Assembly: GCA_030950285.1 (NCBI GenBank)
Contig: JAUZRR010000022.1
Span: 1 to 43,203, forward strand
From: Planctomycetota bacterium
Lineage (GTDB): Bacteria > Planctomycetota > Phycisphaerae > Phycisphaerales > UBA1924
DNA length: 43,203 bases
Direction of reading: 5' to 3'
This document shows positions 15,697-23,895 of this stretch, piece after piece (the first letter of the stretch is position 1; every line of letters begins with the position of its first letter). The notes under the pieces were generated by a model. The model was not told the DNA's origin and did not search any database. It saw only the letters and a program-made list of their open reading frames with translations. The position numbers were made by a program, and so were the translations under genes.

Positions 15697-17060
15697 ACGT
15701 TCTGCACCTCCACCGCCGCGCCCGCCGCCAGGTCGCGCTCCAGCTGCGCCCGCAGGATGTCACGCTCTTTGGGCGTCCGGCTCGGGTCGGCCAGCCGCAA
15801 CACATCGGCGTACTTGGCCGCACAGATCTCCCGGGTGTACCCGTGCTCGAAGGTCGAACGCGCGTTCGTGCCAAGCCGCGCAGCCAGCGCCGGGTTGTGG
15901 ATCAACTCCCGAAGTTTCGCCGCAAGCCCCGCGGCGTCTCCCAGCTCGCACCACACGCCGCACTCGTTCCGCTCGACAATCTCCCGAAGCTCCGACCTCG
16001 ACTCGCTCAAACCCACGATCGGCTTCCCCACCGCCAGCGATGTATACAGCTTGCTCGGGAAACTAATACCCTCGATGCCCTTGGCGATCGTCACCAATGA
16101 CGCGTCACAGGCATTCAACGATTCATTCAGTCTCTCGAACGGCTGATAGGGCAGTGTGATCGTGTTGGTCAAGCCGCGGCGCTCGATCTCTTCCTCGATC
16201 CATTTCTTCTTGCCACCACCACCAACCAGCACCAGTTTGAACGGCTCGTCACGCAACAGCTCCGCAGCCGCGAGCACAGTCTCGAACTCATAATACAGCC
16301 CCATATTCCCCGAATACAGCAACACGAAATCGTCCAGGAATCCCTGCTCGTGGGCAACCGCCGACTCACCCTTCTTCATCGGAAACAAGTCCTCGCCGTC
16401 GGCCCAGTTGGGAATAACGTGGATGTGGCCCTCGGGCACCTCATACGTCTCGTGCACCAGTCTCTTGGCAGCCTTGCACAGCACGATCGTCTCACGGCTC
16501 CGGTTGTACTTCCGCCGATTGAGCCACGACCACGAACGCTCGATCAGACTCCCTTGCTTGAACGTCCCCACCCACACGCCCAGCTGCGGGTGCGCATCGT
16601 GCAGCAGTGTTACATAGTGATGCTCCCGGAACAAACGCACGAACGCGCCGATCACCCCCAGGAACGGTGGATTGGTTGTATAAAGATACACCGTGTCGCG
16701 GCGGCTCTTAAAGATCATGCTCAAGATCATCGGCACCACGAACGTAAGGTAGTTGATCACCCGCCCGGGAAGAAAGTTCTTGTCAAATCTCGCAACCTTA
16801 AACCGACGGATCTTCACCCCATCAGCAGTTTCTCGGAGCGGACAATCCTGCCAGGTGTTCGGCGGACCATACGACGGCCGCCCCGTCAGCACCTCCACCT
16901 CAAACCCAAGTTTCACCAGCTCGACCGCCAGCTCGTGCAGCAGGTGCCCGGTCGCCGCGACATCGGGGATGTAATACTGATTCAGAATCAGCACCCGCGT
17001 TCTCGGCTTGCTGTCCTTGCCGACAGACCCCCGGGACTTTGCTTCGGCGCGGCTTACCAC
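15693..17060 (-). CDS. WbuB-like GT4 glycosyltransferase
   Basis: A GT-B-fold retaining glycosyltransferase of about 455 residues. The N-terminal half starts with VLILNQYYIPDVAATGHLL, the hallmark opening of WbuB-type enzymes (often L-FucNAc transferases). The C-terminal donor-binding half has LLYSGNMGLYYEFETVLAAA and FPSKLYTSLAVGKPIVGL. A Leu/Val/Met-rich segment near 100-115 is probably membrane-associated. The GTG at 17060 overlaps the end of the sulfotransferase gene by seven bases; the first 20 residues are basic and poorly conserved, so the true start may be later. It acts in the cytoplasm on a lipid-linked intermediate. Donor and acceptor are unknown. Confidence 0.88.
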   Translation of the reverse strand: MVSRAEAKSRGSVGKDSKPRTRVLILNQYYIPDVAATGHLLHELAVELVKLGFEVEVLTGRPSYGPPNTWQDCPLRETADGVKIRRFKVARFDKNFLPGRVINYLTFVVPMILSMIFKSRRDTVYLYTTNPPFLGVIGAFVRLFREHHYVTLLHDAHPQLGVWVGTFKQGSLIERSWSWLNRRKYNRSRETIVLCKAAKRLVHETYEVPEGHIHVIPNWADGEDLFPMKKGESAVAHEQGFLDDFVLLYSGNMGLYYEFETVLAAAELLRDEPFKLVLVGGGGKKKWIEEEIERRGLTNTITLPYQPFERLNESLNACDASLVTIAKGIEGISFPSKLYTSLAVGKPIVGLSESRSELREIVERNECGVWCELGDAAGLAAKLRELIHNPALAARLGTNARSTFEHGYTREICAAKYADVLRLADPSRTPKERDILRAQLERDLAAGAAVEVQNV

Positions 17061-17959
17061 TCCTCGCTCCTCTCGTACCCGAACTCCACCAGAAACTCAC
17101 CCAGCACCCGACGGTACACCTCGGTGACCCCCGGCGTAAAGTGGTTCTTCCAGTCCCCAGCCTCCCCTTTGCGCACAAAGCTCGACCCGCTCTCCTGGCC
17201 GCGCTCCCGCCCGCCGCTCATCGCTTTGAAACTGTTCCTCGCCGCGATCGCCCGCAGCTCCTCCTCCGACGCCGGAAGCTCAAACAGCCCCGCCATTTTC
17301 TGCAAACACCCAAGGTCGTCAGCCAGCAAGTCCTCGTACCGGAACACCAGACTCCGTTCGGGGTCGCGGTTGGCGTGCCAGCTCCGCACCCACTCGACAT
17401 ACGCCGGCAGCGTCCGCGCCGCGAACGTCACCAGCCCCTCTTCCACCGTGCGCCCCCGGTAGTGCCCATACTCGGGGTGCCAGGGCGTGTTGCGCACATA
17501 GAAATAGTTGCTCACCGCCACGTCCCGCAGGTCACGGAACAGCACCACATACCGCACCCCCGCCCGCTGCAACACCTCGGCGTTGTGCACCGACCCATGC
17601 ACGTGCATCTTCGACAACACCAGCATCCCGTCGAACCGGTCAAACATCCCCTCGGGAAGCTCGAAATCGTGACTCCCCCCCGTTGCCAGCTCGTGGGCCG
17701 CCACCTCGGGGATCAGCAACTCGTGAAACCCCGGAAAACTCGACAGCATTTTCTCGACCCACGTCGTCCCGCTCTTGGGAAGCCCAGCCACAAACAGCGA
17801 CTGCTGCGGGTACCGATCGCCGTACTTGGCAAACCCCTCCCGGCACGCCTGCGCCTGCGACCGATACCGCGCACCCACCGCCAGCCGCTTGGCCAACCTC
17901 GCCCCCGCCGGCGGCAAACACCGCCGGGTCATGTTCTCGAGCGTCCTGGTCAGGCCCAT
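17054..17959 (-). CDS. PAPS-dependent sulfotransferase 1 (SULT type)
   Basis: A 301-residue sulfotransferase that would move sulfate from PAPS to a glycan or other hydroxyl. PKSGTTW (61-67) is the 5'-phosphosulfate loop, FRDLRDVAVS (141-150) the 3'-phosphate site, and a C-terminal RKGEAGDWKNHF matches the RKGxxGDWKN signature of the Sulfotransfer_1 family. The frame stays open to 18139 but the extra 60 residues look non-coding; ATG 17959 has a purine-rich GGGAGGGATAGG upstream. It heads the minus-strand operon and diverges from acetyltransferase 1. It is one of five sulfotransferases in the locus and closest in type to the one at 25153. Confidence 0.92.
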   Translation of the reverse strand: MGLTRTLENMTRRCLPPAGARLAKRLAVGARYRSQAQACREGFAKYGDRYPQQSLFVAGLPKSGTTWVEKMLSSFPGFHELLIPEVAAHELATGGSHDFELPEGMFDRFDGMLVLSKMHVHGSVHNAEVLQRAGVRYVVLFRDLRDVAVSNYFYVRNTPWHPEYGHYRGRTVEEGLVTFAARTLPAYVEWVRSWHANRDPERSLVFRYEDLLADDLGCLQKMAGLFELPASEEELRAIAARNSFKAMSGGRERGQESGSSFVRKGEAGDWKNHFTPGVTEVYRRVLGEFLVEFGYERSEEW

Positions 17960-18144
17960 CGTCTTGCCTATCCCTCCCCAAAGCCCATCGAGGGCCGGAG
18001 CATACGCCCGCCCTGTGCCGATACACACGTTGTTCTCCCATCGGCAGTTCGGCAGAACCGCCCCAATCCCAGACCGATACAGACCAGCGCAAACCACCGA
18101 AGACCGAAAGTTCCTCCCCCACACCACCCACCGAAGCACCGGAC
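17960..18144. promoter_or_regulatory. Divergent promoter region of the polysaccharide locus, with inverted repeat
   Basis: These 185 bases separate the two divergent arms of the locus, so promoters for both should lie here. An inverted repeat TGCCGAT (18016-18022) and ATCGGCA (18040-18046) with a 17-base spacer could be an operator. Just after it, CGGCAGTT and CGGCAGAA form a direct repeat. I cannot place -35/-10 boxes with confidence. Confidence 0.45.
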
Positions 18145-18795
18145 ATGACCGAGAAAGCCGAACATAAACCTATCCAAAGGCCCGCCCCGCCCCCGCCCCC
18201 GCCCCCACCGGCGCGGCGATCGGTCTGGACCACCAAAGAAAAACTCGTCCGGCTCGCCTGGACCACCCTCGCCCGACCGGTCTGGCTGCTGCTGCCCTCG
18301 TCGCGCCCCGCCCTCATCCGCCTCTTCGGCGGCACCGTCGGCACCGGCTGCTCCTTCGCCGCCTCGGTCGAGGTCACCATCCCCTGGCACGTCCGCTGCG
18401 GCGACAACGTCCGCGTCGGCGAGCGGGTCATCCTCTACGGCCTCGGCCCCATCACCATCGGCGACAACACCGTCCTCGACTACAAAGCCCACTGCTGTGC
18501 CGGCACACACGACATGACCGACTCCCGCTTCCCCCTCCTCAAAACCCCCATCACCATCGGCCGCGACTGCTTCATCGGGATCGACGCCTACATCGGGCCC
18601 GGCGTCCAGCTCGGCGACGGCTGCCGGGTCCGGCCTCGGGCAAGCGTCTACAAATCCGCCCCCCCACACACCACCCTCCAAGGCAACCCCGCCAAACCAA
18701 TCAACCCCAACCCCGTGGGACCGGCTTCCAGCCGGTGTGCAGAACCCCAAGCACAAGCAAAGAACCCCCACACCGAAAACCCCGCCCACCCATGA
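18145..18795 (+). CDS. Hexapeptide-repeat acetyltransferase 1 (WcaF-like)
   Basis: A 216-residue left-handed beta-helix acyltransferase that would O-acetylate a sugar using acetyl-CoA. After a Pro-rich N-terminus (a run of eight prolines near 15-22), helices at about 28-60 precede the hexapeptide coils (ITIGDNTVLDY, ITIGRDCFIGIDAYIG). CAGTHDM carries the catalytic His, as in WcaF/NodL-type enzymes. The fold should end near residue 188 (LQGNPAKPI). The last about 27 residues are partly encoded by a dispersed hairpin repeat and are unlikely to be functional. The stop overlaps the next start by four bases (ATGA), so translation is coupled. It begins the plus-strand arm of the locus. Confidence 0.9.
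   Translation: MTEKAEHKPIQRPAPPPPPPPPARRSVWTTKEKLVRLAWTTLARPVWLLLPSSRPALIRLFGGTVGTGCSFAASVEVTIPWHVRCGDNVRVGERVILYGLGPITIGDNTVLDYKAHCCAGTHDMTDSRFPLLKTPITIGRDCFIGIDAYIGPGVQLGDGCRVRPRASVYKSAPPHTTLQGNPAKPINPNPVGPASSRCAEPQAQAKNPHTENPAHP
18713..18739. repeat. Short hairpin repeat inside the acetyltransferase 1 tail
   Basis: A perfect hairpin, ACCGGCT-TCC-AGCCGGT (18720-18736), sits in a GTGGGACC...GTGTGC context and encodes part of the acetyltransferase C-terminal tail. From memory, closely similar 'ACCGGCTTCCAGCCGGT' sequences are scattered in other planctomycete genomes as intergenic repeats. Only one copy is in this window, so its repeat status is from recollection. Confidence 0.5.
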
Positions 18796-19301
18796 CCCCT
18801 TCCCCTTTCAAACAAACCCTCTGGCGCACCCTCGGCTCGCGCGTCTTCGCCCTCTCCCCCCATACCGCACACAAGTTCCGCCGCCGCCTTCTTCGCTTCT
18901 TCGGCGCCTCCCTCACCGGCAACGTCAAAGTCCGCCGCAGCGTCCGCATCGACCGCCCCTGGCATCTCACCGCCGGGCACCTGACCATCTTCGGCGATGC
19001 CGCAGCACTCCGCCTCTGCGCGCCCATCACCATCGGCGAGCGTTGCGTCATCAGCCAGCACGCGATCCTCGCCACCGAGATGCTCGACCCCGACACCCGC
19101 GAGCCGACCAGCGCCCCGATCACGATCGAGGACGACTGCTGGATCGCTGCCGATGCCCTCGTCCTGCCCGGCACAACCGTCCACGCGGGCACCGTCGTCG
19201 GCGCCCGCGCCCTGGTCACCACCGACCTCCCCGGCTGGACCGTCGCGGTCGGTGAACCAGCCCGCGCCATCAAACCACGCACTTTCGCCAACGCCCGATG
19301 A
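18792..19301 (+). CDS. Hexapeptide-repeat acetyltransferase 2, catalytic His motif absent
   Basis: A 169-residue beta-helix protein of the same family as its neighbour. Coils are visible as APITIGERCVISQHAILA, APITIEDDCWIAADALVLPG and AGTVVGARALVT, and it ends with VAVGEPARAIKPR, the usual WcaF-like ending. Where acetyltransferases 1 and 3 have GTHDM or GSHDM, this protein has ATEML, so the usual catalytic His is not at that position; the only nearby His is in SQHAI. It may use another residue, have changed substrate, or be inactive. It overlaps both neighbours by four bases (18792-18795 and 19298-19301). Confidence 0.87.
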   Translation: MTPSPFKQTLWRTLGSRVFALSPHTAHKFRRRLLRFFGASLTGNVKVRRSVRIDRPWHLTAGHLTIFGDAAALRLCAPITIGERCVISQHAILATEMLDPDTREPTSAPITIEDDCWIAADALVLPGTTVHAGTVVGARALVTTDLPGWTVAVGEPARAIKPRTFANAR

Positions 19302-20182
19302 GCGCGCAACCACCCATCCTGATCCACCTGCACATCCCCAAAAACGCGGGCACCACCCTCAGCCGCATGCTCAAGCTCCGCACCCTCCTGCACCCCCCGA
19401 CCAACATCCTCCACCGCGCAGCCGTCCTCGGCCAGTACCAGCACCCCACCGAGACCCGCCTGCCCGCGATCGCGGCGATGGCCGAACGCGACCAACGCCG
19501 TATGCGCTTCTACGAAGAGCACTGCGGCTACGGCGTGCACGAGCACCTGCCCCGCGCCTGCACCTACCTCACCATGCTCCGCGACCCCATCGACCGCACC
19601 CTCTCGGTCTACGACTTTCTCCGCCAGGAAGGACGCATCGCAACCGACCAGCCGCTCGAAGCGTTTCTCGACAAACCCACCATCCGCCGGGTCTGGTGGA
19701 TCGACAACGCCCAGGTCCGCTACCTCGCCGGCGAGCAAGGCAACATCATCGACGCCCCGGTCGGCGCGTGCCCGCCAGCCCTCCTCGACACCGCCAAACG
19801 CCGCCTCGAACACGACATCACCTGGTTCGGCCTGCTCGAACGGTTCGACGAATCGCTCTTCCTGCTCTGCCGCACACTCGGCTGGCCGCACGCGGTCGCG
19901 GTCCGGTCCAACGTCACCAAAGAGCGCTCGAGCACGAGATCGACCGTTGCCCCCGAGCTGCTCGAACGCATTGCCTCGATGAACGCGCTCGACCTCGAGC
20001 TCGACACCTTCGCCCGCGACCTCTTCCAGCAGCGCCTCGACGCGATCCCCGATGTCGAAGCAAAGCTCGAAACCCTGCGCGCCCAAAGCGCCAAGCGCCA
20101 GCGCTGGATCGCACCAGTGCAAAGACTTGCGTTCACCCTGCGCGATCGCATCGCACCCCGCAAACCCGCACGCCCGGGATAA
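19298..20182 (+). CDS. Sulfotransferase 2 (Sulfotransfer_2, heparan-2-O type)
   Basis: A 294-residue sulfotransferase of the carbohydrate type. HIPKNAGTT (12-20) is the PAPS phosphosulfate loop of the HS2ST-like family, and LRDPIDRTLSVY (94-105) is the 3'-phosphate site. Residues around 150-190 (DTAKRRLEHDITWFGLLERFDESL) match the conserved helix-strand of Sulfotransfer_2 proteins. Its ATG overlaps the preceding stop (ATGA), so it is coupled to the two acetyltransferases. The last codons run into the first unit of a 30-bp tandem repeat, which supplies the stop. It probably sulfates a sugar of the locus polysaccharide. Confidence 0.9.
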   Translation: MSAQPPILIHLHIPKNAGTTLSRMLKLRTLLHPPTNILHRAAVLGQYQHPTETRLPAIAAMAERDQRRMRFYEEHCGYGVHEHLPRACTYLTMLRDPIDRTLSVYDFLRQEGRIATDQPLEAFLDKPTIRRVWWIDNAQVRYLAGEQGNIIDAPVGACPPALLDTAKRRLEHDITWFGLLERFDESLFLLCRTLGWPHAVAVRSNVTKERSSTRSTVAPELLERIASMNALDLELDTFARDLFQQRLDAIPDVEAKLETLRAQSAKRQRWIAPVQRLAFTLRDRIAPRKPARPG

Positions 20183-20273
20183 GAGTACAAACCATTCCTA
20201 CGCCCGGGATGAGAGTACGAACCATTCCTACGCCCGGGATGAGAGTACGAAGTACTCGAATCCCGGGATGCGG
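20170..20273. repeat. 30-bp tandem repeat between convergent genes
   Basis: Units begin at 20170, 20200 and 20230, with a degenerate partial unit from 20260. Units 1 and 2 are nearly identical over 30 bp; unit 3 diverges after 20 bp. Each contains the palindrome CCCGGG followed by GATGAGAGTACGA or a near match. The first unit ends the sulfotransferase 2 reading frame. It fills the space before the inverted GT2 gene; a terminator role is possible but no U-tract is seen. Confidence 0.85.
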
Positions 20274-20291
20274 TTGTGCAAATCCCGAGAT

Positions 20292-21143
20292 TCAGTCCGA
20301 CTCCCCGCGCTCCTGCTCTTGCAGCTCGCGGACCTTGAACGTGATCATGCTCTCGTAGATCGCCTGCAGCCTCGCGTAGTCCATCCCCGCACGCCCGTCC
20401 AGAAACGCACGCCTCCAGAAGACGTAATACGCCCACTTGATCTGGGGTCGAAAGGGCAACCTGAAGAAAATGTCCTTGAGCGTCGCCCGCCGATCGGTCG
20501 GGTCGCGCGAGAGCACCCCCCGCAACGGCCTGCGCTTCCCCCCCAGCACCTTGAGCAACTCCTGCGCCTCGAACGTCGAGTAACTGTTGTGCCGCTCGAA
20601 CCAGTGCCCGAGCCCCTTGGAGAACGGGTAGTGGATGATGTGCCCGCGCAGCTCGCCGGTCGGGCCGTCGACGTGCGCCACCGGGTTCACCAGCCGCTCG
20701 TAGCGGATTTTCTCCGGCCGGAACAACCGCACGAACCACGTCGGGTACAGCTGGGCGTGCCGAAGCCACGTGCCCTGGAAAAAATCCTTCCGCCGCATCC
20801 GGAACGCCGACTCGGGGCTTTGGGGATCGGCCGCCCCCATGATCTCGGCTGCAAAGTCCGCCTCGATCCGCTCGTCAGCATCAACATAGAGCACCCACGG
20901 ATGCTTGAAGTTGATATTCCCCACCGCCCAGTTCTGGTGGCTCGACCAGTTGTCGAACGGCCGCTCGACCACCCGCGTATTGCCAAAGCCCCGGGCGATC
21001 TCGGCTGTCTGGTCGTCGGAAATGCTGTCGAGCACGACAACATCGTCCGAGAACCCCAGGCACCCCAGGCACTCGCCGATGTTACGCTCCTCGTTCTTGG
21101 TCAGAACCAGCACCGACACAGGATGTTCAAGAGCTTCAGCCAC
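20292..21143 (-). CDS. GT2-family glycosyltransferase (WaaE/KdtX-like)
   Basis: A 283-residue inverting GT-A glycosyltransferase. SVLVLTKNEERNIGECL (10-26) opens the nucleotide-binding fold, LDSISDDQT (38-46) follows, and YVDADERIE (86-94) contains the DxD metal site. The later RLFRPEKIRYE and HIIHYPF segments resemble LPS-core beta-glucosyltransferases of the WaaE type. It is inverted relative to its neighbours and converges on sulfotransferase 2. It diverges from acetyltransferase 3 across 65 bases, so it is transcribed separately. It probably adds one sugar to the repeat unit. Confidence 0.9.
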   Translation of the reverse strand: MAEALEHPVSVLVLTKNEERNIGECLGCLGFSDDVVVLDSISDDQTAEIARGFGNTRVVERPFDNWSSHQNWAVGNINFKHPWVLYVDADERIEADFAAEIMGAADPQSPESAFRMRRKDFFQGTWLRHAQLYPTWFVRLFRPEKIRYERLVNPVAHVDGPTGELRGHIIHYPFSKGLGHWFERHNSYSTFEAQELLKVLGGKRRPLRGVLSRDPTDRRATLKDIFFRLPFRPQIKWAYYVFWRRAFLDGRAGMDYARLQAIYESMITFKVRELQEQERGESD

Positions 21144-21208
21144 AGCGGACCGATTCTACTCGTCTCCGCACACCACGCAACGGAACCCCCACACACCACA
21201 CCACACCC

Positions 21209-21832
21209 ATGACCAGCCTCCCTCCTCAAACCACCCCGACCCCCACCCCGACCCCGGCCGACGACCACGCCCTCGACGCGGGGTTCGCCCGAGCCAAGGT
21301 CAGCCCGTGGACCACCAGGGAGAAGATCGGCCGGGCGCTGTGGATGCTCCTGCGTCTCCCCCTGTTTCGGTGCAGTTGGCACAACTGGTACGCCTGGCGA
21401 AGGCTCGTCCTCCGCGCCTTTGGCGCAAAAATTGCCCCCGACTGCACCATCCGCCCCACCGTCCACATCGAGATCCCCTGGCTCCTCGAAATGGGCCGCG
21501 GCGCGACCCTCGGCGACCACGCGGTCGTCTACAACCTCGGCATGGTCCGCATCGGCACCCGCACCACCCTCAGCCAGTTTGCCCACCTCTGTGCGGGAAG
21601 CCACGACATGACCCGCGCCGACCTGCCTCTGCTCCGCCCGCCCATCACCATCGGCGACGACTGCTGGATCGCCGCCGACGCCTTTGTCGGCCCGGGGGTC
21701 ACCGTCGCCGATGGCACCGTCCTCGGGGCCCGGTCGAGCCTGTTCACCGACACCGAACCGTGGAGCGTCTATCTCGGAAGCCCCGCCAAACGGGCACGCA
21801 ACCGCGAGAAGCCGGCACCGGCGACTCTCTAG
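21209..21832 (+). CDS. Hexapeptide-repeat acetyltransferase 3 (WcaF-like)
   Basis: A 207-residue O-acetyltransferase. The N-terminus is a Thr-Pro repeat of about 16 residues, followed by WTTREKIGRALWMLLRLPLF, which parallels the WTTKEKLVRLAWTTLARPVW stretch of acetyltransferase 1, so the two are paralogues. Beta-helix coils follow, with the catalytic His in CAGSHDM and with ITIGDDCWIAADAFVGPG. It ends at YLGSPAKRARN plus a short tail. It diverges from the GT2 gene and is followed by 102 bases before the next sulfotransferase. Confidence 0.92.
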   Translation: MTSLPPQTTPTPTPTPADDHALDAGFARAKVSPWTTREKIGRALWMLLRLPLFRCSWHNWYAWRRLVLRAFGAKIAPDCTIRPTVHIEIPWLLEMGRGATLGDHAVVYNLGMVRIGTRTTLSQFAHLCAGSHDMTRADLPLLRPPITIGDDCWIAADAFVGPGVTVADGTVLGARSSLFTDTEPWSVYLGSPAKRARNREKPAPATL

Positions 21833-21934
21833 CCCGCGACTCCACAGAACAAAACTCCCCGTGTCCCGCACCCTCAAAACCGCCGATACGATCCCTCGCC
21901 ATCCCCTTTCCATGCCCCGCGGAGACCCCAGCAC

Positions 21935-22885
21935 GTGCCACCCGATCAGCCCACACCCCCGATCCTCCTGCTCGGCAACGTCCGCAGCGGGACGTCCATG
22001 GTCCAGGGCTTTTTCGAGCAGTGTCCCGGCGTGGTCTCCTGGTTCGAGCCCCGCACCGTCTGGATGTACGCCGATCCGGGCCGCCGCCACGACCGCTTCA
22101 CCGCCGAGGACGCCACGCCCAGGGTCAAAGCCTACATCCGCAAGCGCTTCGCCAAACAGCAGCAGGTTCTGGGCGGCCGGATCATGGAAAAGACCCCGTC
22201 CAACGTCATGCGCCTGCCCTACGTCCACGCGATTTTCCCCGAGTGCAAACTGATCTACATCGTCCGCGACCCGCTCGCCCAGGTCTCCAGCAGCGAGTTC
22301 CGCGCGCGCAACGCGATCAACCCCCGCCACGCCCGCCGCCGCATGCTCGAAACCCCCAAGAGTCAGCTCCACCATTACGTCTGGCGTGCGCTGGTCGATC
22401 ACTTCCGCAAAAAGATCCTCCGCCGCAAACACGTCAGCGTCTGGGGCGTGCGCTACGAGGGCATCTACGACGACCTCAGACGGCTGCCCCGCGAGGTGGT
22501 GCTCGCCAAACAGTGGGCCGCGTGCTCGAAACAGATGGCCGAGGACATCGCTGCTCTTCCCGAGGGGCTGGTCTATCAGGTCCGCTACGAGGACCTGGTC
22601 GCCGACCCGGCGACGCACTTTGCCGCGATGTGCGCCCACGTCGGGATCGAACCGCCGCCCGAGGCCATCGAGCAAGTCCGCCAGACCGCCGACCCCACCC
22701 GGCAGGGCAAGTGGAAACGCATGGACCCCAAACTCATCGAGGCGATCCTGCCCCACGTCGAGACCGAGATGGCCCGGCATGGCTATGCGCCCCCGACCGA
22801 CCTGCCCGACGAGGCCGAGCGCGAGAAACTCGCCGCCGCCGCGACCAGTTTCTCCGGCCCCGGGTCGACCAGAAAGGGGCCGTGA
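21935..22885 (+). CDS. Sulfotransferase 3 (Sulfotransfer_3-like)
   Basis: A 316-residue sulfotransferase. GNVRSGTSMV (14-23) is the phosphosulfate loop, EKTP (85-88) a conserved family segment, and YIVRDPLAQVSSS (108-120) the 3'-phosphate site with its Ser. YQVRYEDLV near residue 210 is typical of the family. The start is GTG. Its stop overlaps the next start by one base (TGATG, 22883-22887), so the two sulfotransferases are translationally coupled. Target position on the glycan is unknown. Confidence 0.9.
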   Translation: MPPDQPTPPILLLGNVRSGTSMVQGFFEQCPGVVSWFEPRTVWMYADPGRRHDRFTAEDATPRVKAYIRKRFAKQQQVLGGRIMEKTPSNVMRLPYVHAIFPECKLIYIVRDPLAQVSSSEFRARNAINPRHARRRMLETPKSQLHHYVWRALVDHFRKKILRRKHVSVWGVRYEGIYDDLRRLPREVVLAKQWAACSKQMAEDIAALPEGLVYQVRYEDLVADPATHFAAMCAHVGIEPPPEAIEQVRQTADPTRQGKWKRMDPKLIEAILPHVETEMARHGYAPPTDLPDEAEREKLAAAATSFSGPGSTRKGP

Positions 22886-23874
22886 TGGGCGCGCTCGACA
22901 TCATCAAACCCTTCGTCCGCACCGCGAAACTGCGCGCGCTCAAACACAAAGCCGAACGCCTCGCCAAAGTCCCCGTCGCGGCCGAGCACGGCGAGAGCCC
23001 GGACCTCCCCCCACTGCCCCCCCCCGCGTTCATCGTCGCCTGCGGCCGCAGCGGCACGACCATCCTCGGCAGGCTCTTCGCCCGCCACCCCGAGGTCGCC
23101 TACCTCCGCGAGCCCTACCACTGCTGGGCCGCGATCGACCCGGCCCTCGACGTGACCAACCTCCACGTCCGCACGCCGCCACGACTCTGGTGGGACGAGA
23201 GTCAGGCCACCGACGCGATCCGCACCCGCTTCGCCCGCCTCATCCTCGGCGAACGGGCGCGGCAGGGCCGACGGGTGCTCATCGAAAAAACACCCCACAA
23301 CATCTACCGCATCGGCCTGCTCGAAGCCCTGACCGCGGGCCGCGCCCATTACATCCACATCGTCCGCGACGGCGTGGACGTCACCCGGTCGATCGACCGG
23401 CTCGCGTCCAACCAGCCCTACAAAATGGCCGGGCGGTCGGACTACAACCAGTGGTGGGGCTCCAACGGCCTCAAGTGGCAACGCCTCGAAACCGAGGGCC
23501 CGGGCCTGGGGCACTTCACCGCCGAAGAGGTCGCACAGCTCAAGACCAACCAGCAGAAGGGGGCGTACGAGTGGCTCACGAGTCTGGGCGAAGCCGACCG
23601 CTGGCGGCCGGTGCTTGAGGATCGCCTGCTCGAGATCACCTACCGACAGCTCACCGCCGAGCCCCGCAAGACGCTCGTCGCGCTGGCAAAGCACGTCGGC
23701 GCATCGACACCCGACACCTGGCTCGACGAAGCGAGCGCCATGCTCAGCCCCGAACGCAAGAACAAAGGCAGCGAGCTGCTGCTGCCGCCCCGTATGGCAG
23801 AACAGTTCAATCTCTACCAGGAACACCACCGCTTCGAGAACCGCGCGACGCCGACCGAATATGGTGTCGTGTAG
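22885..23874 (+). CDS. Sulfotransferase 4 (Sulfotransfer_3-like)
   Basis: A 329-residue sulfotransferase. VACGRSGTTILGRLF (51-65) is the PAPS loop, LREPYHCW (74-81) follows the first helix, EKTP lies at 134-137, and HIVRDGVDVTRSI (158-170) is the 3'-phosphate site. LLEITYRQL near 250 is the usual late strand. An AAAGGGG sequence precedes the ATG, and the stop of sulfotransferase 3 overlaps it. It differs enough from sulfotransferase 3 that recent duplication is unlikely. It is followed by copy 2 of the palindromic repeat. Confidence 0.9.
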   Translation: MGALDIIKPFVRTAKLRALKHKAERLAKVPVAAEHGESPDLPPLPPPAFIVACGRSGTTILGRLFARHPEVAYLREPYHCWAAIDPALDVTNLHVRTPPRLWWDESQATDAIRTRFARLILGERARQGRRVLIEKTPHNIYRIGLLEALTAGRAHYIHIVRDGVDVTRSIDRLASNQPYKMAGRSDYNQWWGSNGLKWQRLETEGPGLGHFTAEEVAQLKTNQQKGAYEWLTSLGEADRWRPVLEDRLLEITYRQLTAEPRKTLVALAKHVGASTPDTWLDEASAMLSPERKNKGSELLLPPRMAEQFNLYQEHHRFENRATPTEYGVV

Positions 23875-23895
23875 TCCCGTGTTCACATGCTCGCC

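Noticed and set aside
17960..18139. N-terminal extension of sulfotransferase 1 in the open frame
   Set aside because: The extra 60 residues have no family similarity and would cover most of the divergent promoter region.
18181..18210. GCCCCC repeats at the start of acetyltransferase 1, considered as a phase-variation tract
   Set aside because: Units are 6 bp, so whole-unit slippage keeps the frame; only the poly-Pro length would change.
20170..20273. Tandem units considered as a CRISPR array
   Set aside because: The 30-bp units are directly adjacent with no unique spacers and no cas genes nearby.
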